Virus record (IMG/VR): IMGVR_UViG_3300036790_000082
Span: 1-33,613 of that record
DNA: 33,613 bases
Direction: 5' to 3' (one strand)
From: a virus
Part shown: piece after piece, positions 13,708-21,067 of the stretch
Numbering within the stretch: position 1 is the first letter of the stretch
Layout of the letters: each line of letters opens with the position of its first letter
Program-made: the position numbers and the translations under genes
Notes under the pieces: model-generated
Seen by the model: the letters and a program-made list of their open reading frames with translations, nothing else
Database searches by the model: none
What the model was told of the DNA's origin: nothing

Positions 13708-13712
13708 TCACA

Positions 13713-14756
13713 CTACAGAAGCCACTCGGGATGATCCAGAGACCACTTAACCAGGCGGTGGAGAGAGTCCTCGAAAGGAACGGGCATTTCCCAGCCGAGA
13801 GCATTCAGCTTGGATCCGTCCAGTGCGTAGTGGGGATCGTGCCCCGGCCGCGTCTTGTGGAAGTCAACAAGCTCGTACTTCAGCGGCTTGCCCACGTGGT
13901 CAGCGATCATGTGAGCCATGGTCAGGTTGTCGATCCGGTCAGGGGCAACCACGTTGTACCGGTCGGCTCGCAGGATCTGTCCGTTGTAGCTGTTCTCTCC
14001 GAAGATCACGGGCTTCTTGTTCCGAAGCAGGAACAGGACACCGTCAGCCAGGTTCCTGGCGTGGATGTAAACCCTGGTGCCGATGTTCCCGGGAGTGCCG
14101 TGGATGGACACTAGGCCGCCGGAGGCTACCTTAGCGATAGTAGACGGGACGAACTTCTCCGGATCCTGGCGCTCACCGATCATGTTCATGCAGTTGATGA
14201 TCTGGAGAGGAACTCCGTAGGTGCGCCAGTAGGAGAGCGCGATGGCTTCCTGTGCGGCCTTGGAACCGGCATACGGGTTGCTAGGCAGGATCGGAGACCA
14301 CTCTGCATGACCGGAGGTGTCGTCGGATGTTACAGGCCCGTAGACCTCATCGGTTGAGATCCACACGAAGTTCTTCGGCTTGACGATGCGGGCCAGCTCC
14401 AGCATGTTCAGGGCGATGTCCACGTTGTTGCGCGTGAAGGTAACCGGATCCGTGATCGAGCGGTCTACGTGGCTCTCAGACGCGAACGACACGATGTAGT
14501 CGATGTCGCCCATGCGCTGGATAGTCTGATCGCTGAACGGAGCCGCCAGATCGTGGGTGATTACTGACAGGCGCTTGCGGTAAGAAGGCTTAGCCGCCAT
14601 GACTTCGTTGATCCGGTCGGTCTTGCCCTTGTGCCTGAAGGAGTCTGTTACGATGACGTGCCAGTCGGTTTCCGCGAAGATGTGCTCCAGGAAGTGGTGG
14701 CCTACGAAGCCACCGGCTCCGGTGATCAGAATTGAGGGCTTGCGTGTTCGTGCCAT
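13713..14756 (-). CDS. NDP-sugar 4,6-dehydratase (RmlB-like, extended SDR family)
   Basis: This 347-residue protein has the NAD-binding motif TGAGGFVG (12-19), SESHVDRSI near 93-101, the dehydratase triad region STDEVYG (Asp136, Glu137) and Tyr162-x3-Lys166 (YAGSK). The TDE triplet and YxxxK point to a dTDP-glucose 4,6-dehydratase-like enzyme giving a 4-keto-6-deoxy sugar. The C-terminal half carries the usual substrate region (RVYIHARNLADGV, NGQILRADRYNV, KTRPGHDPHYALDGSKL), which strongly recalls RmlB. In this cassette it would make an activated deoxysugar for the neighbouring glycosyltransferases. TAGACT lies 6 nt before the ATG. Confidence 0.9.
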   Translation of the reverse strand: MARTRKPSILITGAGGFVGHHFLEHIFAETDWHVIVTDSFRHKGKTDRINEVMAAKPSYRKRLSVITHDLAAPFSDQTIQRMGDIDYIVSFASESHVDRSITDPVTFTRNNVDIALNMLELARIVKPKNFVWISTDEVYGPVTSDDTSGHAEWSPILPSNPYAGSKAAQEAIALSYWRTYGVPLQIINCMNMIGERQDPEKFVPSTIAKVASGGLVSIHGTPGNIGTRVYIHARNLADGVLFLLRNKKPVIFGENSYNGQILRADRYNVVAPDRIDNLTMAHMIADHVGKPLKYELVDFHKTRPGHDPHYALDGSKLNALGWEMPVPFEDSLHRLVKWSLDHPEWLL

Positions 14757-14762
14757 GGGTGA

Positions 14763-14768
14763 AGTCTA
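14763..14768 (-). promoter_or_regulatory. -10 box TAGACT, 6 nt before the 4,6-dehydratase ATG
   Basis: TAGACT sits 6 nt before the ATG at 14756. Its TAG is also the stop codon of the upstream glycosyltransferase. A GAGGAG lies 12 nt before the ATG, too far for an ideal ribosome site. Confidence 0.45.
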
Positions 14769-15407
14769 CTCCTCATCTAGCAGTACGTTGAGCCACGGGT
14801 ACTCGGGAAGCGGCGGGATGATGTCAGTAGGCAGAGGCCCGCGTCCTCGAAGCGTGTGCCAGTGATCACCGGAGTTGAACGTGTAGTGGAAGATCTGCTC
14901 GTCAATGAAGACTTCCGTCTTTACCCTCCCGGCTGCCCGCTGGTCTTCCGTCCACTCGTCGTCGCAGGTGTAGCCACGGAACTTTACCGCCTGAAACAGG
15001 TCCCGGCGCATCGGGTTGAAGTACTGATGATCGCGGTAGTGGATGTTACCGGTGAAGTTCACGCCCGGCCAGTGCTGCAAGGAGTGGTAAACGTCAGTCG
15101 CTGTGGGCTGCCCGTTCGTTGTGTGAAGTACCCGGAACCCGATCTGGTCAGGATTGCTTTCCAGGGCGCTCAGTACGCGCTCCAGGTAGTCCGGAGATAT
15201 GGAGTCATCGTCCTGGATGACGGAAACGTAGTCTCCTGTAGCAGCATCAGACAGGGCCTGAAGCTTCTCCCTGTATGAAATCCGAAGATTGTCCCGGTAC
15301 AGGAGAACTCCCACTTCAGGAACTAGCTGCTCGTCTAGAACCTTCAGCAGTCTGCACAGCTTCTCGTGACGATGAGGAACTGTCGGTATAAGGAACTGGT
15401 ACCTCAT
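14766..15407 (-). CDS. Glycosyltransferase, GT-A fold, family 2-like
   Basis: This 213-residue protein starts MRYQFLIPTVPHRHEKL; its ATG overlaps the previous TGA (ATGA). It contains GDYVSVIQDDDSISPDYLERVL, where DDD is the metal- and nucleotide-sugar-binding motif of GT-A enzymes, and a later region with DDEWTEDQR as a possible catalytic base segment. The protein is short for GT2 enzymes and probably consists of the catalytic domain only, with no membrane segment, so it should act in the cytoplasm. It is the last of four coupled glycosyltransferase-like genes. Donor and acceptor are not known. Confidence 0.8.
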   Translation of the reverse strand: MRYQFLIPTVPHRHEKLCRLLKVLDEQLVPEVGVLLYRDNLRISYREKLQALSDAATGDYVSVIQDDDSISPDYLERVLSALESNPDQIGFRVLHTTNGQPTATDVYHSLQHWPGVNFTGNIHYRDHQYFNPMRRDLFQAVKFRGYTCDDEWTEDQRAAGRVKTEVFIDEQIFHYTFNSGDHWHTLRGRGPLPTDIIPPLPEYPWLNVLLDEE

Positions 15408-16066
15408 TTGTGCTTCCACCAACATCCTGGAGTGCGTGCATCAGCACGAAATACGGTATGAACAGGGTGACCGGTTACTATGCGGTCGGGGTATTCGTTG
15501 TACAGCAAGTACTGGAAAGCAGGCATGTCGTTGTCTGCGCCCAGGTCTTCGAATAGCAGCCATTCACGTACGAACTTCTGGAAGGTAAGAACGTCGGCGC
15601 TGAGCATACCGGCGTTTAGCACGATCTTGTCAGCGTTCCTGGAGTACCAGTTGTTGAACATAGGCCCCTTCTGGTTAAGCCACGGCTCTTGGCCGATCAC
15701 CCGGGTCTCGCTGCCAACGTACAAGTACCCCTGCTCCATGTCTGGAGCAGGGTCGCTGAGCATTTCTGTGTCAGTTCCGTCGATGCCCATAACATACTGG
15801 ATATCCGACCTGGTATCCAGGTACTTGGACATCTCCCTCCAGCGCCTCCAGTACGGGTTAGCTCCCGGCTGACGGTCTACGTGCACGAACTGGGGTCCGT
15901 CGATGTCAAGATCAGTGAAGACCACGTACTCCCACCCGAAGGAGTCCGCCCCGGCCTTCAGGGTCGCAAGGCTGTTCCTTACAGTGTCGTGATCTCCGTC
16001 CCAGGTTATTCCCCTAGTGGGGTCTGGAGTTGAGGTCAGGTAGGCAGTCATGACTATATTGCTCAT
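15404..16066 (-). CDS. Glycosyltransferase-like protein (GT-A type)
   Basis: This 220-residue protein begins MSNIVMTAYLTSTPDP. It has EYVVFTDLDID and later QYVMGIDGTDTEML, a D-x-D-type pattern as in GT-A transferases that act on cell-surface sugars, and KIVLNAGMLSADVLTFQKFVREWLLFE, a segment resembling the NAG motif region of GT8-like enzymes. GGGGAGG lies 8 nt before the ATG. Both ends overlap neighbouring genes by four bases (ATGA), so the four genes form one translation unit. The fold call is from motif pattern and is less certain than for its neighbours. Confidence 0.65.
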   Translation of the reverse strand: MSNIVMTAYLTSTPDPTRGITWDGDHDTVRNSLATLKAGADSFGWEYVVFTDLDIDGPQFVHVDRQPGANPYWRRWREMSKYLDTRSDIQYVMGIDGTDTEMLSDPAPDMEQGYLYVGSETRVIGQEPWLNQKGPMFNNWYSRNADKIVLNAGMLSADVLTFQKFVREWLLFEDLGADNDMPAFQYLLYNEYPDRIVTGHPVHTVFRADARTPGCWWKHK

Positions 16067-16683
16067 GCCATGGGCCTCCCCTGGTTAGGGCCGTTGTAGG
16101 CTACTGTAGGCAGCGGGTTGATCCCGACATGAAGTCCGGCCTGAGCCCAGCGCTCCGCTAGCCTTCCATCTTCGCAGTTACCTTCGCCCATGGTCCAGTT
16201 TGCCTTTACCAGGGCGTGTGGTTTGTGTGCTAGTCCGGAAGTGTCTACCTGACCGATAACGGGAGCCGGGAACCCGGGACCTCCCCTGCACATGCCAGTG
16301 AGCACAACATCGTAGGAGGGGTCTGACCGGAAGACGTCCACGACGTTCTGCACGTGATCCGGCTCCCAGTCGTTGTCGTCGTCCAGGTAGGAGATGATGT
16401 CACCCTCAGCCAGGTATGCCCCTACAACGCGCGGAGCGACGCCTGTGCCGCCGTCTCCGGCTACGCTCGTCCAGTTCCGTCCCAGAGACACAACGCGACG
16501 CATTCCGGTAGTCCCGTAGCCTGCATCCCAGAGCGACTTCAGAGTCTCGGAGTGGTAGCCGTCGATGACTACGATGTGCTCCAGGGTGCTGTAACCCTGG
16601 CGGTTAACCGAAGTAACAGCATGCTCGACAACGGTCTTCGGACGCGACCACGTAGCCGTTACAACGGTGACCAGCTCGTCCAT
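16063..16683 (-). CDS. Glycosyltransferase, GT2 family
   Basis: This 206-residue protein starts at the ATG one base after the TGA of the preceding gene; a longer in-frame upstream extension is Arg-rich and overlaps that gene out of frame, so it is rejected. It reads LVTVVTATWSRPKTVVEHAVTSVNRQ and HIVVIDGYHSE, a typical GT2 N-terminus, and GDIISYLDDDNDWEPDHV with the DDD metal motif. The end contains GEGNCEDGRLAERWAQAG, likely the acceptor and catalytic base region. It should transfer a sugar from an NDP-sugar in the cytoplasm. Confidence 0.85.
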   Translation of the reverse strand: MDELVTVVTATWSRPKTVVEHAVTSVNRQGYSTLEHIVVIDGYHSETLKSLWDAGYGTTGMRRVVSLGRNWTSVAGDGGTGVAPRVVGAYLAEGDIISYLDDDNDWEPDHVQNVVDVFRSDPSYDVVLTGMCRGGPGFPAPVIGQVDTSGLAHKPHALVKANWTMGEGNCEDGRLAERWAQAGLHVGINPLPTVAYNGPNQGRPMA

Positions 16684-16684
16684 G

Positions 16685-17689
16685 TCAGCTCCACATCCCC
16701 TCGTACGCGTCGGCCCACAGCTTCCAGTTCTTCTCGATCGTGTACTGAGCCGCGACCTCCTTGCCCTGCTTGCCCATGTTCTCGCGAAGATCATCGTCAG
16801 TCGCCAGCATGTTCAGGTAGCTGCCCCACTCGTGCGGCTTCTTGACCAGGAAGCCGTTGACGCCGTGCTGAATGAATTCGCGGTACGGACGAACGTCAGA
16901 AGCGATGACCGGGATGCCGCGAGCGTTGTACTCCAGCGCCTTGATGTAGGACTTGGACCGGTTGAACCCGGTGTCCAGCAGCGGAGCTATAGCTACGTCG
17001 AAGTCGATAGCCCTGTAGAACTTCTCGTCGTCATCCAGGATGTGCGTCCACGTTACGAGATTCATGCGGTCACGCGGAACCCTGAACGACGCCCGGTAGT
17101 CCGACCCTAGGAGGTTAAGCTCCCAGTTCGGGTTCTGGCGCATGAAGCGGCGCACCGGTTCGGTGGCTAGCTCTACATCACGCCCGTGGGAAGAAGCCCC
17201 CATGTAGCCCAGCCTCATACGGCGATGATCCTCGCGCGGCAGGTCCAGGACGAAGTTGCGGATGAAGTTGGGAAGGACCACCGGACGCCCGGCTGAGTAC
17301 TCCCCGAACACGTCCGCCAGGTGCTCTGTAGTCACGGTTACGAGGTCCGAGTACGTCATGTAAGCCTGGAGAGCAGCCCTTACATCGAGGCGCGCGAAGT
17401 CTGCGTATGCGGGGTTTTCCAGGGAAAGGTCGAAAACGTCGTCGTCGTTCTCATATACAAGGCGGTTATGGCCCGCGCGCAGTTTGCGCCAGTAGCCGAG
17501 ACCCTCGTAGTTACCTGCCCGCTGGCCTACAAAGGCGTCGAACTCCTCAGGCTCAGCGTAGCCGTCGTTGCTTTCGCCCTGCACTGCGAACGTAACTTCA
17601 TAGCCGTCGTGCCTGCCTACCTCAGACAGGGGCATCTTCATCCGGTAGTAACCGCAACCGGAGACATCGTGTACCGCGAAGATCCTCAT
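16685..17689 (-). CDS. Glycosyltransferase, GT-B fold, group 1/GT4-like
   Basis: This 334-residue protein starts at MRIFAVHDVSGCGYYR; the longer frame upstream crosses a terminator hairpin and is rejected. The C-terminal half has MRLGYMGASSHGRD, NLLGSDYRAS, and DTGFNRSKSYIKALEYNARGIPVIASD, with the E-x7-E-like donor-binding segment of GT4 enzymes, followed by HGVNGFLV. The final helix (MGKQGKEVAAQYTIEKNWKLWADAY) is the usual C-terminal return helix. It opens the sugar operon immediately after a hairpin terminator. There is no strong ribosome site; TAAGCT lies 7 nt before the ATG. Confidence 0.85.
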   Translation of the reverse strand: MRIFAVHDVSGCGYYRMKMPLSEVGRHDGYEVTFAVQGESNDGYAEPEEFDAFVGQRAGNYEGLGYWRKLRAGHNRLVYENDDDVFDLSLENPAYADFARLDVRAALQAYMTYSDLVTVTTEHLADVFGEYSAGRPVVLPNFIRNFVLDLPREDHRRMRLGYMGASSHGRDVELATEPVRRFMRQNPNWELNLLGSDYRASFRVPRDRMNLVTWTHILDDDEKFYRAIDFDVAIAPLLDTGFNRSKSYIKALEYNARGIPVIASDVRPYREFIQHGVNGFLVKKPHEWGSYLNMLATDDDLRENMGKQGKEVAAQYTIEKNWKLWADAYEGMWS

Positions 17690-17708
17690 GAGGTACAGCT
17701 TACACGAC

Positions 17709-17740
17709 AAAACCCTGTGCTCTTTCGGGCACAGGGTTTT
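17709..17740. terminator. Hairpin terminator before the sugar operon
   Basis: AAAACCCTGTGC (17709-17720) and GCACAGGGTTTT (17729-17740) form a 12-bp stem with an 8-nt loop. T-runs flank the stem on both strands. It closes the small-gene cluster at 17.8-18.7 kb and separates it from the glycosyltransferase genes. Confidence 0.8.
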
Positions 17741-17754
17741 GATTAAAGAGAAGC

Positions 17755-17919
17755 TCAGGTCTGCTTCCAGCCGCCGTCGCTGTTGGACTGACCCATTGCC
17801 TGCTGGGAGTCTACGTCGTCTGCCGGGTGCAGCTTGACCCACCCTGCTACAGGAGCGTCCGAAGCCGCGTCGTAGTTCTCGCCTAGGTTGTGCTCGTGGT
17901 CGTGACCGATGTTAGCCAT
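17755..17919 (-). CDS. Small acidic protein, unknown
   Basis: This is a 54-residue protein beginning MANIGHDHEHNLGENYD and ending SNSDGGWKQT. A strong GGGGAGG box lies 4-5 nt before the ATG, which supports expression. Its IGHDH stretch is also found near the end of the preceding protein (TIGHDHYKKA), and the DNA there shares GTGGTCGTG-n-CCGAT, so the two genes may be related by local duplication. It ends just before a strong terminator. Likely a small head-associated protein by position; function unknown. Confidence 0.65.
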   Translation of the reverse strand: MANIGHDHEHNLGENYDAASDAPVAGWVKLHPADDVDSQQAMGQSNSDGGWKQT

Positions 17920-17930
17920 GTTGCCTCCCC

Positions 17931-18131
17931 TCAAGCCTTCTTGTAGTGGTCGTGCCCGATAGTGCTCGGGGCAGTGTCGTAGGGGTAGGGCGCGTCGCCG
18001 TCCATGGACTCGAACGAGCTTCCGCCATCTGGGTCAACGTCCTCGAAGCCCCAGTTGCCTTCCTGGTTGCCGAACTGACCGTCTGCCATGGAGTCGCTGA
18101 CTCCCTTAGCTAGATGACTCAGATCCTTCAT
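17931..18131 (-). CDS. Small acidic protein starting MKDLS, unknown
   Basis: This is a 66-residue acidic, Gly/Asp-rich protein (NWGFEDVDPDGGSSFESMDGD). GGAGG lies 7 nt before the ATG. It shares the first five residues and much of the start-region DNA with the upstream 53-residue gene, which overlaps it by 26 nt. Position after the capsid gene suggests a minor head protein or decoration-related peptide, but no family was recognised. Confidence 0.6.
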   Translation of the reverse strand: MKDLSHLAKGVSDSMADGQFGNQEGNWGFEDVDPDGGSSFESMDGDAPYPYDTAPSTIGHDHYKKA

Positions 18132-18267
18132 CGCTCGCCTCCTCTACAGGCTCGTTACCGCTGTCAGCAAGTGCTTGCCACACTGAACTGTGAGTACCCC
18201 GTCCGGCACCTGCTGCTCCCGTGGTTGGCAGAGGCCAGTTCACCGAAGAGCTAGACAGATCCTTCAT
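18106..18267 (-). CDS. Small Ser/Gly-rich protein starting MKDLS, unknown
   Basis: This is a 53-residue frame starting MKDLSSSSVNWPLP and ending in an acidic, Ser-rich tail, with TAA at 18106-18108. GGAG lies 5 nt before the ATG. Its 3' end overlaps the next gene's start by 26 nt. The shared MKDLS start with that gene, encoded by ATGAAGGATCTG in both, suggests that one 5' end is a copy of the other. Function unknown. Confidence 0.55.
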   Translation of the reverse strand: MKDLSSSSVNWPLPTTGAAGAGRGTHSSVWQALADSGNEPVEEASDEGSESSS

Positions 18268-18278
18268 GAGTGCTCCGT

Positions 18279-18671
18279 TCAGGATGCGTGGGGGTGACGG
18301 CCGCCGATAAGCAGGTGACCTTCGCCAGCTCCGGTGTCAGTCGGGTAGGTTCCCACGATCGGGTCGTACGTCGGGGTGACGCCGCCTTCGGTGGTGACCG
18401 TGTTGTAGGACACTGCGTCAGCGGAGTCCTGCGTGTGGCTTACGGACTGAGAGTCAACCTTGTGCTGACCGCCGGAGGTTCCCGGAGCGCCGGTCTTCTC
18501 AGTAACAGTCGTGCCGAACACGTTGGAGGAAGCGGGGACTTCTCCCGGGGTAACACCGTGCTCGCCGGGGGTACCGGCTGCACCAGTGCTCAGCGAGGTA
18601 GAGAGCCCGGTTAGCTGCGGCGCGTGTGTTGCCTTCTCGCCAGGGTCCTGGCGGTTTTCGTCATTTGCCAT
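18279..18671 (-). CDS. Low-complexity Gly/Thr/Ser-rich protein, unknown
   Basis: This 130-residue protein begins MANDENRQDPGEKATHAPQ and is rich in Gly, Thr, Ser and Pro, with few hydrophobic residues, so it is probably disordered or extended. AGGAG lies 8 nt before the ATG and a promoter (18708-18736) lies about 40 bp upstream. It heads the cluster of small proteins after the capsid genes, the usual site of decoration or fibre-like head proteins. No family recognised. Confidence 0.65.
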   Translation of the reverse strand: MANDENRQDPGEKATHAPQLTGLSTSLSTGAAGTPGEHGVTPGEVPASSNVFGTTVTEKTGAPGTSGGQHKVDSQSVSHTQDSADAVSYNTVTTEGGVTPTYDPIVGTYPTDTGAGEGHLLIGGRHPHAS

Positions 18672-18707
18672 TAGTAGCTCCTAGCAGAGGTTGGCATCAT
18701 CACTATC

Positions 18708-18736
18708 AGGGTACGCCTAGTCGCCGTATTCAGCAA
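18708..18736 (-). promoter_or_regulatory. Promoter for the small head-protein cluster
   Basis: TTGCTG (18736-18731), 17 nt, TACCCT (18713-18708). The sequence TACCCTGATAGTGA matches that of the major tail protein promoter exactly over 14 bases. It overlaps the end of the 18717-19127 gene. Confidence 0.5.
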
Positions 18737-19127
18737 CCAGGCGATTCTTGGTAATCGTGTCGTCTCCTGTGTAACCCTTCGACCGGGCATAGGTAAGCCA
18801 CTTGGACTTGGAGTCCACGGTGCGGGGCTTCTTAACGATCTCGGAGCGAGGAGGGCGTGGAGCTTCATAGACTTCAGAATCGAAGTCATCGGACTCGAAG
18901 TCGTTATCGAAGTCATCTCCGGACTCTTCCGGCACGAACTCGTAGCTTTCCGCCGGAACACCAGAAGACTCCCCTAGCTCGTCAGAGAAGTCATCTGTCA
19001 GGTATTCTGCGTACCCCCTGCCTACCAGGTATTCAGCGTCTTCATCTGTTGTTACGTGGATCTCTCCGGGAAGGGGCCAGTTGAACACGGTGCGGGGCAT
19101 GTCCCAGATCATTTTAACTTCAGCCAT
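18717..19127 (-). CDS. Acidic head-region protein, unknown
   Basis: This 136-residue protein starts MAEVKMIWDMPRTVFNWPLPGE; the ATG follows the previous TGA by two bases. A short N-terminal beta domain with DEDAEYLVGRGYAEYL is followed by a very acidic linker (DDFDNDFESDDFDSE) and a basic C-terminal segment, SKWLTYARSKGYTGDDTITKNRLVAEYG, that resembles a SAP/Lsr2-like nucleic-acid-binding helix pair. Position right after the capsid genes suggests a head-completion or capsid-associated role. The domain resemblance is weak. Confidence 0.65.
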   Translation of the reverse strand: MAEVKMIWDMPRTVFNWPLPGEIHVTTDEDAEYLVGRGYAEYLTDDFSDELGESSGVPAESYEFVPEESGDDFDNDFESDDFDSEVYEAPRPPRSEIVKKPRTVDSKSKWLTYARSKGYTGDDTITKNRLVAEYGD

Positions 19128-19129
19128 GA

Positions 19130-19519
19130 TCAGTCCCGGGAAGCTACGTACATAGATACCTGAAACTTAGCCTGTCCCGGAGTGGTGTTTGTGACGACGA
19201 AGGCGCTTGCCCGTACGTACCGGGCGGGTGAGTCAGTCACATAGGTGAAGTCCGGAACAGCAGGAATAGTAGTTGATGCTCCGAGACTATACCAGTTGAC
19301 TCCGTCTAGAGACCCCTGGAAATACCTAGTTCCGCTAGCTCCCGCTGTACTGTCGGCAGTCGGAGCGTAATAACTGGAAACTACATGCTCGGACTTAACG
19401 CTCCCTAGGTCTATAGCATCACCGAAGATATCGTCCCCGATATGCGTACCACTATCAGTTGACACAGGTCCGGCAACCACTGCATCGTACAGAGCCTGTG
19501 GCGCGTTCCACGTAGACAT
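19130..19519 (-). CDS. Beta-sandwich head-region protein, possible decoration protein
   Basis: This 129-residue protein starts MSTWNAPQALYDAVV with GGAGG 4 nt upstream; an earlier in-frame ATG is rejected because the good ribosome site is internal to that longer frame. The body is beta-rich, with SEHVVSSYYAP, GTRYFQGSLDGVNWYSLG and ARYVRASAFVV, the W-x-x-LG and ARYVR pattern of discoidin-like/F5-F8 type C carbohydrate-binding sandwiches. Its location directly after the capsid gene fits a capsid decoration protein that binds surface glycans. This is inference. Confidence 0.55.
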   Translation of the reverse strand: MSTWNAPQALYDAVVAGPVSTDSGTHIGDDIFGDAIDLGSVKSEHVVSSYYAPTADSTAGASGTRYFQGSLDGVNWYSLGASTTIPAVPDFTYVTDSPARYVRASAFVVTNTTPGQAKFQVSMYVASRD

Positions 19520-19540
19520 AAAGCCTCCATAAACTAAGAC

Positions 19541-19569
19541 GGACCCCAACCCTTGTGGGGCTGAGGTCC
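19541..19569 (-). terminator. Hairpin after the capsid gene
   Basis: CCCCA (19544-19548) and TGGGG (19556-19560) pair across a 7-nt loop, with GGA/TCC outside after a bulge. It lies about 35 bp beyond the capsid stop. On the minus strand it is followed by GTCTT, a short T-rich stretch only. Probably an attenuator. Confidence 0.45.
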
Positions 19570-19602
19570 ATCATACCATGCTGTCTCCCTGAGGAGGTCA
19601 GA

Positions 19603-20865
19603 TCACGCAGGGCCTACCAGCGCGTTAAGCGCGTGGGTGTCAACTAGATTACCGTCGCCACGGAGAACCGCGCGGAAGGTAACGACGTCGGTACCGAACT
19701 GGAAGTCGTCGGAACGCTCGAAGCGCAGGCCGCCCAGAAGGCGAACGAAGTACTGCGAGAAGTCACCGAAGACGACCGGAGCGTGGGCACCAGCAGAAGC
19801 AACGGCTGGCATGAAGGGGTCTGCCACGATCGGCTTGCCCAGAAGCATGTCCGGAGCGCCAACCTGGGGAGAGGGCTCCCAGATCGGGCGACCGTTGTTG
19901 TCGGTCAGCATGCGAAGTGCTGCCACGGTCTGGTCCTTGGCTAGCCAGTACGCGTTACGCGACTGACGGTAGGGAGCGATGATGGAGTACTCAAGCGCTA
20001 CCAGGTTGCCGTAGGAGGGTCCACCGGCTACTACGCCGTTTGCAGTCACTGCGGAAGCAGCAGCAGCAACGCGGTTGGCAGTCGGGATGCTGTTTAGCAG
20101 TCCGCCGGAGATTCCGGAGCCGCCGTTTACCAGCGCGGAGCCGAAGGTGTTGCCGATTGCGCGGCCTGCGGTCATCGCCAGGTAGCCCAGAAGGTCAACT
20201 GCGGTGTCATCGATCAGCTCGCGAGCTACGTTGACCAGGACGCCGAACTTGGAAGCACCAAGCGAGACGGTGGAGAATACCGGGTCAGCGGAGGGGATTG
20301 CGCCGGTCTGAAGGATGGGGCCACCAGCAGTAACGTGGCTAGTAGCCACGGGGATGTTGATGGTCTCTCCGCCAGCGGTGCGGATGACTGTCGGGCCGGT
20401 CTGAAGGATACCGGAGACCTCAACCAGGTAGCTGATCAGCTGGTCGTAGAAGTCGGTCGGTACGGTGTTAGAACCGGAGGTCTGAGCGGCGGAAGCCGAG
20501 CCCAGGGTACGCAGGTTCAGGTTGCCGGGGGTCTGACGAGCGATCTCGATGGCGCGGGGTGCACCGCGCTCGCCCTGCGCCCATGCACGGATCTCTGCTG
20601 TGCGAGCGTCCTCTACGCCACTGTTCTGGACCTGACGGCCAGCAATGTCGTTGTAAGCCTGGTCGGCCTCACGGGAACGGGTCTCGGAGTCGAGAACGGT
20701 CTTCAGGCGGGCGTCAAGAGTGTCGACCTCTGCCATCGCGTTGTCGTACTTCTGGGTCTCTTCCGCAGACATGCTGCGGTTCTCCGCGCTCTCCAGCACT
20801 TCCTTAGCCTGGTTCCAGGCGTTAAGGCGGCGGTCGCGGAGGCTCTTAGCTACATCACTAGCCAT
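19603..20865 (-). CDS. Major capsid protein, HK97 fold
   Basis: This 420-residue protein starts MASDVAKSLRDRRLNAWNQ with GGAG 9-10 nt upstream. A frame open upstream to 20982 lacks a ribosome site and runs over the leader, so it is rejected. Residues 1-75 are a charged coiled coil (the delta or scaffold domain). After a linker the HK97 fold begins: TVPTDFYDQLISYL, INIPVATSHVTAGG, KFGVLVNVARELIDDTAVDLLGYLAM, YWLAKDQTVAALRMLTDNNGRPIW, and a final QFGTDVVTFRAVLRGDGNLV strand. The N-terminal arm is presumably cut by the adjacent protease. It has its own promoter and terminators on both sides, in keeping with high expression. Confidence 0.95.
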   Translation of the reverse strand: MASDVAKSLRDRRLNAWNQAKEVLESAENRSMSAEETQKYDNAMAEVDTLDARLKTVLDSETRSREADQAYNDIAGRQVQNSGVEDARTAEIRAWAQGERGAPRAIEIARQTPGNLNLRTLGSASAAQTSGSNTVPTDFYDQLISYLVEVSGILQTGPTVIRTAGGETINIPVATSHVTAGGPILQTGAIPSADPVFSTVSLGASKFGVLVNVARELIDDTAVDLLGYLAMTAGRAIGNTFGSALVNGGSGISGGLLNSIPTANRVAAAASAVTANGVVAGGPSYGNLVALEYSIIAPYRQSRNAYWLAKDQTVAALRMLTDNNGRPIWEPSPQVGAPDMLLGKPIVADPFMPAVASAGAHAPVVFGDFSQYFVRLLGGLRFERSDDFQFGTDVVTFRAVLRGDGNLVDTHALNALVGPA

Positions 20866-20966
20866 GATTTGCACTCCTTGTGCGTTGATGAAACTGGTTG
20901 GATTGACTCCACAACCGGCTCCGTCGTCCATGCACAAGGCAGCTACGTCGGCCACAGCGGGCTTCA

Positions 20967-20995
20967 CTTCTAAATATAGCATGATAACTTCACAA
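20967..20995 (-). promoter_or_regulatory. Promoter for the major capsid gene
   Basis: TTGTGA (20995-20990), 17 nt, TAGAAG (20972-20967); TATATT inside the spacer is an alternative -10. It lies about 105 bp before the capsid start, in the gap after the protease terminator. Apart from this, nothing else was seen in the 200-bp gap. Confidence 0.5.
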
Positions 20996-21011
20996 AGGTA
21001 AAACCGTTAAA

Positions 21012-21048
21012 CGAGAAAACCCCCGGAATTTCTTCCGAGGGCTTCTCG
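21012..21048 (-). terminator. Strong terminator after the prohead protease gene
   Basis: On the minus strand CGAGAA-g-CCCTCGGAA, a GAAA tetraloop, then TTCCGGGGG-t-TTTCTCG form a long hairpin (9 bp inner stem with one T-G pair), followed by a T-rich tail (TTTTCTCGTTT). It starts about 20 bp after the protease stop. Confidence 0.8.
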
Positions 21049-21067
21049 CGCGGGGCTACCAGTTACT

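Noticed and set aside
17690-17842. Basic N-terminal extension of the glycosyltransferase at 16685-17689
   Set aside because: It would cross the terminator hairpin and overlap the 54-residue gene in another frame; the conserved fold starts at MRIFAVHD.
20335-20973. 212-residue plus-strand frame opposite the capsid gene
   Set aside because: It is a shadow of the capsid gene: the minus-strand reading is a clear HK97 capsid protein.
20866-20982. 39-residue N-terminal extension of the capsid gene
   Set aside because: The promoter and a good GGAG site point to the ATG at 20865; the extension starts within the promoter region and has no ribosome site.
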